Source: JABFRJ01 sp031374735 (GTDB taxonomy: Bacteria; Pseudomonadota; Alphaproteobacteria; Rhizobiales; Hyphomicrobiaceae). Taken from it: DNA of 64,000 bases. Of this stretch, positions 34,670-43,006 are shown one piece after another. The first letter of the stretch is position 1. Each line of letters begins with the position of its first letter. Made by a program: the position numbers and the translations under genes. The stretch lies in contig JANMGQ010000057.1 in assembly GCA_031374735.1 (NCBI GenBank), forward strand, positions 1 to 64,000, read 5' to 3'. Under the pieces are notes generated by a model. The model did not search any database. It had not been told where the DNA came from and was given only the letters and a program-made list of their open reading frames with translations.

Positions 34670-37169
34670 AGTGATGCGTCTGGCGCGGAAACCGCACGTG
34701 GTGTGCGGACCGGTGTGCGGTGGATCATACGCCCGAGAGGGCGTCGTTGAGCCTCGCGGCACCTTGAGCGCCATTTCGGCAGCTGTGGTAGCAGCTCTTC
34801 TAGCTTTGACGACACTTGTGCTACCTGCACAGGCGCAAGACCCGAGCTTGAAGGCGCAAACAGGTGCGCCAGGAAAGACGTTCAACACCCCTGGCGGCAT
34901 GTTCGGCAATGCGCCGAAGATTAATTCCGCTCTGCCCCTGAACTTGACGGCCGACGAATTGGTCTATGACACGCGCGGACAGCGGGTGACGGCGCGCGGC
35001 AACGTCGAAATCTTCTACAACAACAACGTTTTGACCGCAGACAAGATCACCTACGACCAGTCAGCAAACCTGCTGATGGCCGAAGGTAACGTGACGCTGC
35101 GCGACTCGAACAACAACATCACCCGCGCCGAGCGCCTGCGCATCACCGACGACTTCCGAGACGCCTTTGTTGAGACCATCTCCGTGGTCTCCAAGGACGA
35201 AACTCGGATTTCCGGTGTTCGCGCCATTCGCCGTGATGGCAACGTGACGGAGTTTGAGCAGGGTAAGTTCACGCCGTGCCGCAACGAGCCGGGTCAATCG
35301 CCCCTGTGGTGCATCAGTGCTGCGCGCATTGTGCACGACCAGACAGCCGCGACGATCCAGTATCAGGATGCGCGTTTTGAACTGTTCGGCGTGCCGGTGC
35401 TCGCGCTGCCGTACTTCGAGCATGCCGACCCCTCGGTGAAGCGTCGCTCGGGCTTCCTGGCGCCACGCGTGGGATCATCGTCGACGCTCGGTCTGATCGT
35501 TGAGATCCCCTATTACTTCGCTCTGTCGCGGTCGTTCGACTTCACCTTCACGCCAGAGTACCTCTCAAAACAGGGCTTGCTCTACAAAGGCGAGTTCCGC
35601 CAGCGTACCAGCACTGGATCGTACTCGGTCAAAGGCGCGTTCATCGACCAAGACGTGACCAAGCTTCCGGGAGAGACCGACAAGAACCTCGACGGCTGGC
35701 GCGGCACGCTCGAGACACGCGGCGTTTTCTCGATCGGGTCATGGTGGAAGGCTGGCTGGGACGTGACGCTGGAAAGCGACAAGTCATTCCGCCGCTTCTA
35801 CGGCTTTGACTCGCTGCTGCAGACCGACCGCGTCAACACCATGTACCTGACCGGTCTCAGCGACCGGAACTACTTCAACGCTCAGATGTTCCACTTCGGT
35901 GGCTTGCTCACCAACGACACCGCGACGTCGACGTCTCGCGTGCATCCTGTTGTCGACTCGAACTACATCTTCTCGAACAACGTCCTCGGCGGCGAGCTCA
36001 GCTGGGCCAATCACGCCCGCAGCATGTCGCGGCCGAACCAGGATCTCATCTCGTCAGCTGGAGTGAATTACACGGATCTCGGCAAAAACACGTTCGTTGG
36101 CACAGACACCACGCACCTCGTGACGGAGCTGTCCTGGCGCCGCAAGATCATCGACAGCATCGGGCAGACCTTCACGCCGTTTTTCAGTGTTCGCGGTGAC
36201 ACCTACAGCTTCCGCGACACGCGTGATCCGACGACCGGTGTCGAAGCGCCGAACGAAACGCGTCTGTACGGCGTCGGCACAGCGGCGCTCACGTATGCCT
36301 ACCCGTTCGTGGCGCACACAAAGTCAGCCTCGCATGTGGTCGAGCCGATCGTGCAGGTTGTCTCACGCCACATGAACCGCCCGGACCAGCGTTTCCTGCC
36401 GAACGAAGACGCCAAGAGCCTCAACTTCAATGAGGGTCTTTTGTTCGATGTCTCGAAGACCTCGGGATACGACCGGGTTGACACGGGCACGCGCTTAAAC
36501 ACAGGCGTTCAATACTCGTTCCAGACCAATAACGGCTTCAATGCACGCGCCGTGTTCGGGCAAAGCTTTCATCTCGCCGGCACCAACGTGTTCGCCGACC
36601 CGGGCAAGGATGTAACCTCGACAGCCACGGCCGGCTCCTTTGCCTCATCGTTCAACCCGAACAGTGGTCTTGAGTCGAACCGGTCCGACTACGTGGCTGG
36701 CCTCTACGTGTCACCGCTGCGCAACTTCTCGCTGGTGTCGCAAGCCCGCTTCGATGACCGCGACTGGACGGTGCGCCGAGTGGACACGCTGCTGTCTGGT
36801 AGCTTCGGGCCCGTGCACGGCCAAGCCATCCATAGTTACACCAGCGCTGACTCCCTCACGGCCTTCACGACGGCGCAACAGGAACTGCAGTTGTCTTTGG
36901 GCCTGAAGCTGACGGACTATTGGAGCCTGATCGGCTCGGTGCGCTACGACATCGACTCCAAGAAGATGCTGCAGGACTCGGTGACTTTGAAGTATCAGGA
37001 CGAGTGCTTTGTGTTAACGGGCACCTACACCGATACGCGCATCACAAACACCGACCAAGGTATCAAGCCGGACCAGACATTTATGCTGCGGTTTGAGTTC
37101 AAACATCTCGGTGAATTCAGCTATCGCACGGACGTCAGCAGCTTCATGTCGCGCGGCGACAATCAATAA
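34662..37169 (+). CDS. lptD: LPS assembly outer-membrane protein LptD
   Basis: The 835-residue protein inserts lipopolysaccharide into the outer leaflet. After an N-terminal export signal (hydrophobic segment at about 38-55, cut near 'AQAQ'), the OstA/LptA-like domain spans about 90-200 ('LTADELVYDTRGQRVTARGNVEIFYNN'). The rest is a C-terminal beta-barrel of alternating residues. Cysteines in 'PCRNEPGQSPLWC' and a C-terminal 'DECFV' could provide disulfides, a known need for LptD maturation. ATG 34662 overlaps the lptG stop and follows AGGAGG. In most Hyphomicrobiales surA and pdxA follow; here they do not. Confidence 0.93.
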   Translation: MVEVMRLARKPHVVCGPVCGGSYAREGVVEPRGTLSAISAAVVAALLALTTLVLPAQAQDPSLKAQTGAPGKTFNTPGGMFGNAPKINSALPLNLTADELVYDTRGQRVTARGNVEIFYNNNVLTADKITYDQSANLLMAEGNVTLRDSNNNITRAERLRITDDFRDAFVETISVVSKDETRISGVRAIRRDGNVTEFEQGKFTPCRNEPGQSPLWCISAARIVHDQTAATIQYQDARFELFGVPVLALPYFEHADPSVKRRSGFLAPRVGSSSTLGLIVEIPYYFALSRSFDFTFTPEYLSKQGLLYKGEFRQRTSTGSYSVKGAFIDQDVTKLPGETDKNLDGWRGTLETRGVFSIGSWWKAGWDVTLESDKSFRRFYGFDSLLQTDRVNTMYLTGLSDRNYFNAQMFHFGGLLTNDTATSTSRVHPVVDSNYIFSNNVLGGELSWANHARSMSRPNQDLISSAGVNYTDLGKNTFVGTDTTHLVTELSWRRKIIDSIGQTFTPFFSVRGDTYSFRDTRDPTTGVEAPNETRLYGVGTAALTYAYPFVAHTKSASHVVEPIVQVVSRHMNRPDQRFLPNEDAKSLNFNEGLLFDVSKTSGYDRVDTGTRLNTGVQYSFQTNNGFNARAVFGQSFHLAGTNVFADPGKDVTSTATAGSFASSFNPNSGLESNRSDYVAGLYVSPLRNFSLVSQARFDDRDWTVRRVDTLLSGSFGPVHGQAIHSYTSADSLTAFTTAQQELQLSLGLKLTDYWSLIGSVRYDIDSKKMLQDSVTLKYQDECFVLTGTYTDTRITNTDQGIKPDQTFMLRFEFKHLGEFSYRTDVSSFMSRGDNQ

Positions 37170-37193
37170 TATCGCGCTGTGACAAGCAGTGAC

Positions 37194-37214
37194 TTCGCCC
37201 TGCGGGCGAATTTT
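37194..37214 (+). terminator. Probable terminator of the lpt operon
   Basis: A perfect 7-bp stem (TTCGCCC / GGGCGAA) 24 bases after the lptD stop codon is followed directly by TTTT. Two more hairpins come next. Confidence 0.5.
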
Positions 37215-37263
37215 GAAGGGCTTTCAGCCCTTCAAGCATCCCGACCAGGGGCGTTGCCCCTGG
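37213..37263. repeat. Two further adjacent hairpins downstream of lptD
   Basis: TTGAAGGGC / GCCCTTCAA (37213-37235, five-base loop) and CCAGGGGC / GCCCCTGG (37245-37263, GTT loop) are perfect stems. Together with the terminator stem they make three hairpins within 70 bp. Confidence 0.65.
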
Positions 37264-37355
37264 ACCCATGAGTGGTCTCCCAAGGTTCAACGTTGACGGG
37301 GTATGCCCACGCGCAGAGCCCCTTGTCTTTCTCGCCGCGGATCGTATCCAAGATC

Positions 37356-38015
37356 ATGACCACGCTGCTCAACTCAAAGCCGCTTACGTCGGCTGAAATG
37401 GCCAAGCGCCTCGCGCGCGACATCCCCGACGGCTGGACCGTAAATCTCGGCATAGGGCTGCCGACGGTCGTCGCCGATCATGTGCCGGCAGACCGTGAAG
37501 TCCTGTTTCAGTCCGAGAATGGCATTCTTGGCATGGGGCCCGCGCCCGCCAAAGACGCGATCGACCCGTGGCTGGTCAACGCCGGCAAGCAGCACATCAC
37601 CTTGAGCCCCGGCGCGGCCTTGTTCCACCACGCCGACAGCTTCGCCATGATCCGCGGCCAGCACTTGGACCTGTGCGTGCTCGGCGCCTATCAGGTGGCC
37701 GAGAACGGCGACCTCGCCAATTGGACTGTACCCGAGGGTGAGGTGATCCCCGGCATCGGCGGCGCCATGGATCTGGCAGCCGGCGCAAAACAGATCTGGA
37801 TCATGATGGACCACACGACCAAATCGGGCGAGCCGAAGCTGGTCAAGCGCTGCACGTATCCGCTAACGGCACCGGCCTGCGTGACGCGCGTCTACACCAA
37901 CATCGCCGTGCTCGATGTCACGCCCAAGGGCTTTGTCCTAGTCGAGTGTTTCGGCGGCTTTTCCGCAGCCGATGTCCAAGAGCGGACAGGCGTGACGATC
38001 AGCAACGTGGCGTGA
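37356..38015 (+). CDS. 3-oxoacid CoA-transferase, subunit B
   Basis: The 219-residue protein matches the beta subunit of class I CoA-transferases (ScoB/PcaJ/AtoA). It has the start 'MAKRLARDIPDGWTVNLGIGLPT', the catalytic glutamate in 'FQSENGILGMGP', and the typical 'VIPGIGGAMDLAAGAKQIWIMMDHTTK'. The active enzyme is normally a dimer with an alpha subunit encoded just upstream; no such gene is here, the upstream gene being lptD. I use ATG 37356 (MTTLLNSKPL). Possible substrates are succinyl-CoA with acetoacetate or 3-oxoadipate. Either subunit A is elsewhere or this copy is a remnant. Confidence 0.9.
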   Translation: MTTLLNSKPLTSAEMAKRLARDIPDGWTVNLGIGLPTVVADHVPADREVLFQSENGILGMGPAPAKDAIDPWLVNAGKQHITLSPGAALFHHADSFAMIRGQHLDLCVLGAYQVAENGDLANWTVPEGEVIPGIGGAMDLAAGAKQIWIMMDHTTKSGEPKLVKRCTYPLTAPACVTRVYTNIAVLDVTPKGFVLVECFGGFSAADVQERTGVTISNVA

Positions 38016-38168
38016 GCTCCCTTCCGCTGTCGCGCACCAACACGGCGTGAGACCAGCATGCCTAGCTCATCAGACTTCATCAGGCCTTGACCTGGAACGA
38101 TGGCTGCTGGATTTGAGTGGTGGGCTCGAGACCGCATCTGAGCCGAGCCACCCGTCGAGCCGGCCCCC

Positions 38169-39884
38169 ATGACGACAGACGTCCTCCAGCCTGTGCCGCA
38201 GTCCATGCACGCCCCGGCACCGGCCATAATCTGGCGCGAAGCAGCCGTCATGTATGCGGGCATCGCGTTGCTAGTCGCATTGCTGATCCTGATCATTGCG
38301 TTGCCCATCGGCACGCTGCTGCTCAAGAGCTTCCAGGACCGCAACGACGCCTTTGTTGGTCTCGCCAACTACCAGAAGTACCTGTCGACCCCACAGCTCG
38401 TCTCGTCGCTGTGGAACAGCATCTGGACCTCGGCCCTGTCGACGCTGATTGTCGTCTCATTGGCCTTCGGCTTCGCCTTTGCGCTGACGCGCACGACCAT
38501 GCCCGGCAAGGGGATCTTCACCGGCATCGCCATGCTGCCGCTGTTTGCGCCGTCGCTGCTGCCGGCGATCTCGTTCATCTACATCTTCGGCAATCAGGGT
38601 TTTCTGAAATCCTGGCTGATGGGCAACACGGTCTATGGCCCGATCGGTATCGTGCTCGCGCAGGTGTTCTATTGCTTCCCGCATGCCGTGCTGTTGCTGA
38701 CAACCGCGCTCGCAACGTCCGACCAGCGCATGTATGAAGCGGCCGAGGCGCTCGGCACCTCCAAATGGCGGCAGTTCTGGACCATCACATTTCCGGGCGT
38801 GCGCTATGGTGTGATCTCGGCGCTGTTCCTCATCTTCACACTTGTGATCACCGACTTCGGCATCCCCAAGGTCATCGGTGGGCAATTCAACGTGCTCGCG
38901 ACGGATGCCTACAAACAAGTGATCGGCCAGCAGAACTTTCAGATGGGTGCCGTCGTCGGCTTCGTGTTGCTGATCCCAGCTGTGCTTGCGTTTATCGCCG
39001 ACCGCATCGTGCAGAAGAAGCAAGTGGCGCTACTCACGGCGCGCGCCGTGCCGCTGATCCCGAAAAAAAACATCGCCACGCAGTCGATCGCGCTCGCCTA
39101 CAGCGCGCTGCTCGCGATGATCATCCTCGGCGTGATCGGCATGTCCATCTGGGCCTCGTTCATCACCTACTGGCCCTATAATCTGTCGATGTCGTTGAAG
39201 TGGTACGAGTTTGCCGAATTCCTGCCGAATGGCTGGCAGCCCTATTGGAACTCGCTGCAGATGGCCGCGATGGTGTCGGTCATCGGCACGACCCTGGTGT
39301 TCACGGGCGCGTATCTGATCGAGAAGGGCAAAGGCTCGACGGCAGGCCGCCTGTTGGCGCATCTGCTCGCCATGCTGCCGATGGCGGTGCCGGGCCTCGT
39401 GCTCGGGCTTGGTTACGTGTTCTTTTTCAATGCGCCGTGGAACCCGCTCGGCGCGTTTCAAGGCACGGTCGCTTTGCTCGCGGTCAACACCATCGCGCAC
39501 TTCTACACGACCGGCCACCTGACAGCGGTGACCGCGCTCAAGCAGATTGACAAAGAATTCGAGTCCGTGTCGGCCTCGCTGAAAGTGCCGTTCTACAAGA
39601 CCTTCCTGCGTGTGACGGTGCCGATCTGCCTGCCCTCGATCCTCAACATTGCCGTGTATATGTTCGTCTCGGCGCTGACGACGGTGTCGGCCGTCGTGTT
39701 CCTCTACGGGCCGAAGACCATGCTGGCGTCGATCGCGATTGTGCACCTGGACGAGTCCGGCACGACGGCGGCCGCGGCGGCCATGGGTGGTGTTATTCTG
39801 CTGACCGCAATTGGTGCGAAGCTGTTGCATCTGCTGGTCGAGCAGGTTTTGCTCTCGCGCATGCAGGCGTGGCGGAAACGGTAA
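38169..39884 (+). CDS. Fused double-domain ABC transporter permease (iron(III)/2-aminoethylphosphonate type)
   Basis: The 571-residue membrane protein contains two permease domains, each of about six segments. Each ends in an EAA loop that contacts the ATPase: 'YEAAEALGTSKWRQFWTITFPGVRYG' (about 195-220) and 'FESVSASLKVPFYKTFLRVTVPICLP' (about 460-485). The fused form is typical of the FbpB and putative 2-aminoethylphosphonate (PhnV-type) families. Neither a substrate-binding protein nor an ATPase lies beside it. If the gene is functional, partners must be encoded elsewhere. The next gene begins three bases after its stop, so they may share a transcript. Confidence 0.85.
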   Translation: MTTDVLQPVPQSMHAPAPAIIWREAAVMYAGIALLVALLILIIALPIGTLLLKSFQDRNDAFVGLANYQKYLSTPQLVSSLWNSIWTSALSTLIVVSLAFGFAFALTRTTMPGKGIFTGIAMLPLFAPSLLPAISFIYIFGNQGFLKSWLMGNTVYGPIGIVLAQVFYCFPHAVLLLTTALATSDQRMYEAAEALGTSKWRQFWTITFPGVRYGVISALFLIFTLVITDFGIPKVIGGQFNVLATDAYKQVIGQQNFQMGAVVGFVLLIPAVLAFIADRIVQKKQVALLTARAVPLIPKKNIATQSIALAYSALLAMIILGVIGMSIWASFITYWPYNLSMSLKWYEFAEFLPNGWQPYWNSLQMAAMVSVIGTTLVFTGAYLIEKGKGSTAGRLLAHLLAMLPMAVPGLVLGLGYVFFFNAPWNPLGAFQGTVALLAVNTIAHFYTTGHLTAVTALKQIDKEFESVSASLKVPFYKTFLRVTVPICLPSILNIAVYMFVSALTTVSAVVFLYGPKTMLASIAIVHLDESGTTAAAAAMGGVILLTAIGAKLLHLLVEQVLLSRMQAWRKR

Positions 39885-39887
39885 CCC

Positions 39888-40457
39888 ATGTGCGCTGCCT
39901 GTGACATGACCTTCGTCGGCTTTGCCGCGCCACAGTTGCCGATGCTGGCGTCCTATGTGGACGCGCTGAGCCGCGGCTGGTCACCCAATACTTTGCGCGA
40001 TGTCTCGGGAGAGCAGCTGGCAGTCATTGCACAGGACCCACAGGCGTTTCTTGCCTCCCTCACCGACGATTGTCCGCCCGGAACACGGACGCTCGACGAT
40101 GGCCGCGTCGTGCCACTGCTGCCGATGCGCATCCGTTGGATCTGGGACGGGGCGTTCTGCGGCGCGATCAACCTGCGTTGGCAACCCGGGAGGGAGGACC
40201 TGCCAGACTACGTCTCCGGTCACGTCGGCTACACGATCGTGCCCTGGAAGCGCGGCCACGGCCTCGCTAAACGGGCGCTGCGTCATATGCTTTCGGAAGC
40301 CCGCGAGGTGGGCTTAAAACACGTCGACGTCACCACCGACGAGAGCAATCTTGCCTCGCAGAAAGTCGCGCTCGCCAACGGTGGTGTGCTGATCGAAACG
40401 GCCGTTAAACCTGATCTAGGCCCACACCCCCGCCACCTGTACCGGATCAACCTGTGA
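39888..40457 (+). CDS. GNAT-family N-acetyltransferase
   Basis: The 189-residue protein has the GNAT acetyl-CoA site in 'GHVGYTIVPWKRGHGLAKRALRHMLSEA' (motif A, about 110-137) followed by 'LKHVDVTTDESNLASQKVALANGGVLIE' (motif B). The acceptor substrate is unknown. The family of 'predicted acetyltransferases' with this N-terminal layout acts on small molecules or antibiotics. ATG 39888 is used; ATG 39906 (MTFVGFAAPQ) is an alternative. The stop overlaps the GTG start of the HAD gene (GTGA). Confidence 0.85.
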   Translation: MCAACDMTFVGFAAPQLPMLASYVDALSRGWSPNTLRDVSGEQLAVIAQDPQAFLASLTDDCPPGTRTLDDGRVVPLLPMRIRWIWDGAFCGAINLRWQPGREDLPDYVSGHVGYTIVPWKRGHGLAKRALRHMLSEAREVGLKHVDVTTDESNLASQKVALANGGVLIETAVKPDLGPHPRHLYRINL

Positions 40458-41149
40458 CCCGATCATTCGACGACACGCGCGTGTGGATCTTTGATCTCGA
40501 CAACACGCTCTATCCCGCCGCGTGCAATCTGTTTGCGCAAGTCGACCACAAGATGGGCGAGTTCGTCGCGCGCCATCTCGATGTACCCTATCCCTACGCG
40601 CGCTATCTGCAGAAGTCGTATTACCGACAGTTCGGCACCACGCTCTCGGGGTTAATGACCGTGCACGGCATGCAGCCGAAGGCGTTTCTCGATTATGTCC
40701 ACGACATCGACGTGACGCACGTTCCAGCCGACCCAGCCCTGGGAGAGGCCATCGGTCGGCTGCCTGGCCGCAAGTTGATTTTTACCAACGGCACTGTCGG
40801 TCACGCGGAAAACGTCGCCGGCAAACTCGGCATTCTCGATCGGTTCGAGGCCATCTACGATATCGTCGCCGCCGACTATGTGCCCAAGCCCCACCGCGCG
40901 CCCTACGACGACTTCGTCGCCCGCCATCTGACCAAACACGGCGCGAAGCCGACGCAGTCGGCCATGTTCGAGGATATGCCGCACAATCTCGAAGTGCCCC
41001 ATACCCTCGGCATGAAGACGGTGCTGGTGCATTCCGCCGCCGAATATGACAGCCCCGTGCAGACCCACATCAAGGCGTGGCCCAAACCACCGGCGCACGT
41101 CCATCACATGACGGATGACCTGACAGGATTTCTGCAAAAGCTGGCATAG
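40454..41149 (+). CDS. Pyrimidine 5'-nucleotidase-type HAD hydrolase
   Basis: The 231-residue protein has the HAD motif 1 'WIFDLDNTLYP' (nucleophile Asp14, acid Asp16), motif 2 'KLIFTNGT' (about 106), the lysine in 'YVPKPHRAPYDDF' and motif 4 'MFEDMPHN'. 'DLDNTLYPA' with a helical cap is typical of the YjjG/SDT1-like pyrimidine 5'-nucleotidases, which dephosphorylate UMP, CMP or damaged nucleotides. In many Hyphomicrobiales this gene precedes dapD; here RtcB follows instead. It is translationally coupled to the GNAT gene. Confidence 0.9.
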   Translation: MTRSFDDTRVWIFDLDNTLYPAACNLFAQVDHKMGEFVARHLDVPYPYARYLQKSYYRQFGTTLSGLMTVHGMQPKAFLDYVHDIDVTHVPADPALGEAIGRLPGRKLIFTNGTVGHAENVAGKLGILDRFEAIYDIVAADYVPKPHRAPYDDFVARHLTKHGAKPTQSAMFEDMPHNLEVPHTLGMKTVLVHSAAEYDSPVQTHIKAWPKPPAHVHHMTDDLTGFLQKLA

Positions 41150-41254
41150 CGCACGAGCCGTCATTCTTCCGCCACAGCAGTCGATCAGCTTGCATATATC
41201 CTTCGTCATTATCGCGGCTGCTGACCCCGATAACTCGACCCAAGGATACGTACT

Positions 41255-42730
41255 ATGCATTCTCATCTGGAGCGCCTCGACGACACACGCGTCCGCGTTC
41301 GCACCCATCGCGAGCTGGACGTCACACTGTTTGCCAATGCCAACGTGGACTTGGATCCGGCATCTGTCGCCGAGATCCTGTCGTTCGCGCACCTGGCCGA
41401 CACCCTCGATGACCTGAACGCTCGCCGCTTCTTTGGCGACGCGATGGCGCGCGTCGAGCGCATCGTGCTAACACCCGACTTCCATCGCGGCTCGGGCATA
41501 CCCGTCGGCACTGTATTGGATGCGCGCGGCTTTGTGCTGCCGAAGGCTGTTGGCTCGGACATTGGCTGCGGCATGCGGCTGCTGTCAACCGATGTGACGG
41601 CGGACGAGTTCGCGCGCCTCGGCAACGATCTCGACGAGCGGCTGCGCTACATCTTCTTTGAAGGCGGACGCAACATTCCGCTGTCAGCCACGCAACGGCG
41701 CGGCATGTTCACGGCGGGCCTGCAGGGGCTCATCGAGGAGACGCACGCGGGCGAAGGCATCTGGCAATACTGGGACAAGCGCACCCAGGAAGCCGACCTG
41801 ATGCGCACGCACAAGCTCGGACGGCTCGCGACAGACGGCATCTTCGGCCTCGAGGACTTCATCCGCGGCTCCGGCGAAGCCTTCACGCGTGACGGCCAGA
41901 TCGGCTCCATCGGCGGCGGCAACCACTTCGTCGAAGTGCAGCGCGTCGACGAGGTATTGGATGGCGCAACAGCGCGCGCCTGGGGCCTCAAGGCGGGTCA
42001 CGTTGCAATCATGGCCCACTCGGGCTCGGTCGGCATCGGCCATCTGGTCGGCAACCACTTCACGGATGCCGCCAAAGCCGCATACCCGAAAGGCATGGCA
42101 CACCCGGAGCATGGCTTCTATCCGCTCGGCCTCGAATCCACGGAAGGACGCCGCTATCTCTCCGCCATGGGCAACGCCGGGAACTTCGCGGCCGCCAACA
42201 GGCTGTTCCTCGGCCTCATGACGGTCCGTGCATTGTCCGAAGCCCTGGGGCGCGAGATCGAAGCCAAGCTCATCTACGACGCGCCCCACAACTTGATCTG
42301 GGATGAGGGCGGCGACCGCATGATCCATCGCAAGGGCGCCTGCCCGGCCGATGGGCCATCGAATGACGCCGACTTCCCGTCAGGACATCCCGTGATCGTG
42401 CCGGGCTCCATGGGGGCGTCGAGCTTTGTGCTGCGCGGACACGGCAACACGGCAAGCTTGTGCTCGTGCTGTCATGGTGCCGGCCGCATTGCGCCACGCC
42501 GACAAGGACGCAAGGGCGACATCGCCGAGCTCGATCCGCTGCGCATCGTCACGAAAGTGGACGCCAAGCGTCTGCGCCGCGACGTGCGCGAGGAGTGGGA
42601 GCGTGCGGTGCTTGAGGAAGCGCCGTCTTGCTACAAGGACGTGACGCCAGTCATCGACACCATTGTCGGCGCGGACGTGGCGAGCAAGGTCGTGCGCCTG
42701 TGGCCGCTGCTGACGGTGAAGGGCGTGTGA
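41255..42730 (+). CDS. rtcB: RtcB-family RNA ligase
   Basis: The 491-residue protein matches RtcB, which joins 2',3'-cyclic phosphate or 3'-phosphate ends to 5'-OH ends with GTP and manganese. Metal and active-site motifs are present: 'GSDIGCGM' with Cys105, 'IGGGNHFVEV', 'MAHSGSVGIGH', 'VPGSMGASSFVLRG', and the guanylylated histidine in 'MIHRKGACPA' or the 'SCCHGAGR' segment. It belongs to the longer bacterial branch, often annotated only as an RtcB homologue, and no RtcA, archease or RtcR lies beside it. It could work in RNA repair or in an unknown role. Confidence 0.92.
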   Translation: MHSHLERLDDTRVRVRTHRELDVTLFANANVDLDPASVAEILSFAHLADTLDDLNARRFFGDAMARVERIVLTPDFHRGSGIPVGTVLDARGFVLPKAVGSDIGCGMRLLSTDVTADEFARLGNDLDERLRYIFFEGGRNIPLSATQRRGMFTAGLQGLIEETHAGEGIWQYWDKRTQEADLMRTHKLGRLATDGIFGLEDFIRGSGEAFTRDGQIGSIGGGNHFVEVQRVDEVLDGATARAWGLKAGHVAIMAHSGSVGIGHLVGNHFTDAAKAAYPKGMAHPEHGFYPLGLESTEGRRYLSAMGNAGNFAAANRLFLGLMTVRALSEALGREIEAKLIYDAPHNLIWDEGGDRMIHRKGACPADGPSNDADFPSGHPVIVPGSMGASSFVLRGHGNTASLCSCCHGAGRIAPRRQGRKGDIAELDPLRIVTKVDAKRLRRDVREEWERAVLEEAPSCYKDVTPVIDTIVGADVASKVVRLWPLLTVKGV

Positions 42731-42763
42731 CCACCAAGGCCGCGCGCGTGGCGTCGCCCTGTG

Positions 42764-42789
42764 ATACCAGAGAGCAAAATTACTGACCG
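42764..42789 (+). repeat. Partial copy of the ptsP-region repeat
   Basis: ATACCAGAGAGCAAAATTAC followed by TGACCG closely matches the start of the units at 20721 and 20838. The rest of the unit (the 'ACTGTCATGGCC' half) is absent. Confidence 0.5.
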
Positions 42790-42808
42790 ATCCAAAAAGG
42801 TCGGTATC

Positions 42809-42849
42809 CCGGATATGTGATCACGCGGTGCGCGTGATCATGTATCCGG
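42809..42849. repeat. Strong imperfect palindrome, 'ccggatatgtgatcacgcg' type
   Basis: Arms of about 20 bp (CCGGATATGTGATCACGCG and its near reverse complement) flank a two-base centre. Only two positions mismatch. Its outer part resembles the palindrome at 52-93. Confidence 0.75.
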
Positions 42850-42909
42850 AACCCACACCGCTGACCGCACGGCATTGTTGCCTCAAACTGAAAGGTCAAG
42901 GTTCTGGAT

Positions 42910-42939
42910 ATGCCGGTCGCGCCACTGCGCGACGGGCAT
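42910..42939. repeat. Second hairpin in the rtcB downstream region
   Basis: ATGCCGGTCGCGC and GCGCGACGGGCAT form a 13-bp stem with one mismatch and a four-base loop. It lies between the palindrome at 42809 and the next gene. The 42731-43006 gap holds only these repeats. Confidence 0.65.
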
Positions 42940-43006
42940 TCCGGGATAACGCCGCGTTGTTTGATCAGTCACTCTTTCTGCTCGTTGGTATGACGCACAA
43001 TAAGGG

